In this document: positions 39,665-39,679 of the stretch, piece after piece
How the letters are laid out: every line of letters begins with the position of its first letter
Position numbering within the stretch: the first letter of the stretch is position 1
NCBI GenBank assembly: GCA_040414495.1
Contig: JBEDUI010000181.1
Coordinates: 1-39,679 of the forward strand
DNA from: DATAVB01 sp040414495
GTDB taxonomy: Bacteria; Actinomycetota; Actinomycetes; Mycobacteriales; QHCD01
Direction: 5' to 3'
Length of the DNA stretch: 39,679 nt
Notes under the pieces: generated by a model
Seen by the model: only the letters and a program-made list of their open reading frames with translations
Told to the model about the DNA's origin: nothing
Databases searched by the model: none
Program-made: the position numbers and the translations under genes

Positions 39665-39679
39665 TCGTTCCTCTCGGTG

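Overview
The window is high-GC actinobacterial chromosome. The evidence is the core order response regulator/ANTAR (pdtaR) - livJHMGF - polA - folD - rpsA - coaE, frequent GTG starts, an SsgA/SsgB-family sporulation protein, an RskA-type anti-sigma factor beside an ECF sigma factor, and hotdog, MarR and GNAT genes typical of filamentous or spore-forming Actinomycetes. The genus cannot be fixed from the sequence alone.

Layout. 1-2.6 kb: repeat-rich intergenic DNA, an SDR oxidoreductase, a MarR regulator and a ParB-domain protein. 3.0-9.0 kb: tRNA-Leu(CAA), pdtaR and a complete branched-chain amino-acid ABC transporter. In that operon livJ is separated from livHMGF by two strong hairpins, and the four downstream genes overlap one another. 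9.2-12.9 kb: an APC permease, a GNAT acetyltransferase, a PaaI-like thioesterase and an unknown protein with an internal duplication. 13.0-15.8 kb: polA. 15.8-16.8 kb: about 1 kb of non-coding DNA packed with four palindromic elements and a 38-bp minisatellite. 16.8-18.3 kb: folD and fchA as an overlapping pair. 18.3-18.9 kb: a 52-bp tandem repeat. 18.9-25.1 kb: a methyltransferase, rpsA with a clear promoter and terminator, two lipoproteins (one a GH105-type glycosidase), coaE and a PP2C-like protein. 25.1-32.3 kb: an MFS exporter with a divergent MarR regulator, then assorted enzymes (isochorismatase-like, DinB, VOC, Nudix, methyltransferase), an aquaporin and a secreted protein. 32.3-36.7 kb: an accessory zone beside tRNA genes. 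It holds a three-gene APH operon, hicAB, and a small decayed integrative element bounded by a 40-bp partial tRNA-Val copy and the intact tRNA-Val, with an APH kinase, a DUF6884-like protein and a dead integrase fragment. 36.6-39.7 kb: the tRNA Gly-Cys-Val cluster, ssgB-like gene, ECF sigma/anti-sigma pair, tRNA-Val(CAC) and a secreted protein.

The most notable observations are four. (1) FolD has lost the cyclohydrolase catalytic lysine (Leu52) while a separate FchA-type cyclohydrolase overlaps it by 4 bp, which suggests the one-carbon activity is split between two proteins. (2) Two families of long palindromic intergenic elements (51 and 64 bp) occur as a pair, in the same order, at two loci 16 kb apart. 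(3) There are three unrelated non-coding tandem-repeat arrays and a perfect 35-bp palindrome. (4) A near-minimal remnant island sits at tRNA-Val, with its integrase's nucleophilic Tyr replaced by His. No CRISPR array, complete transposase or rRNA was seen.
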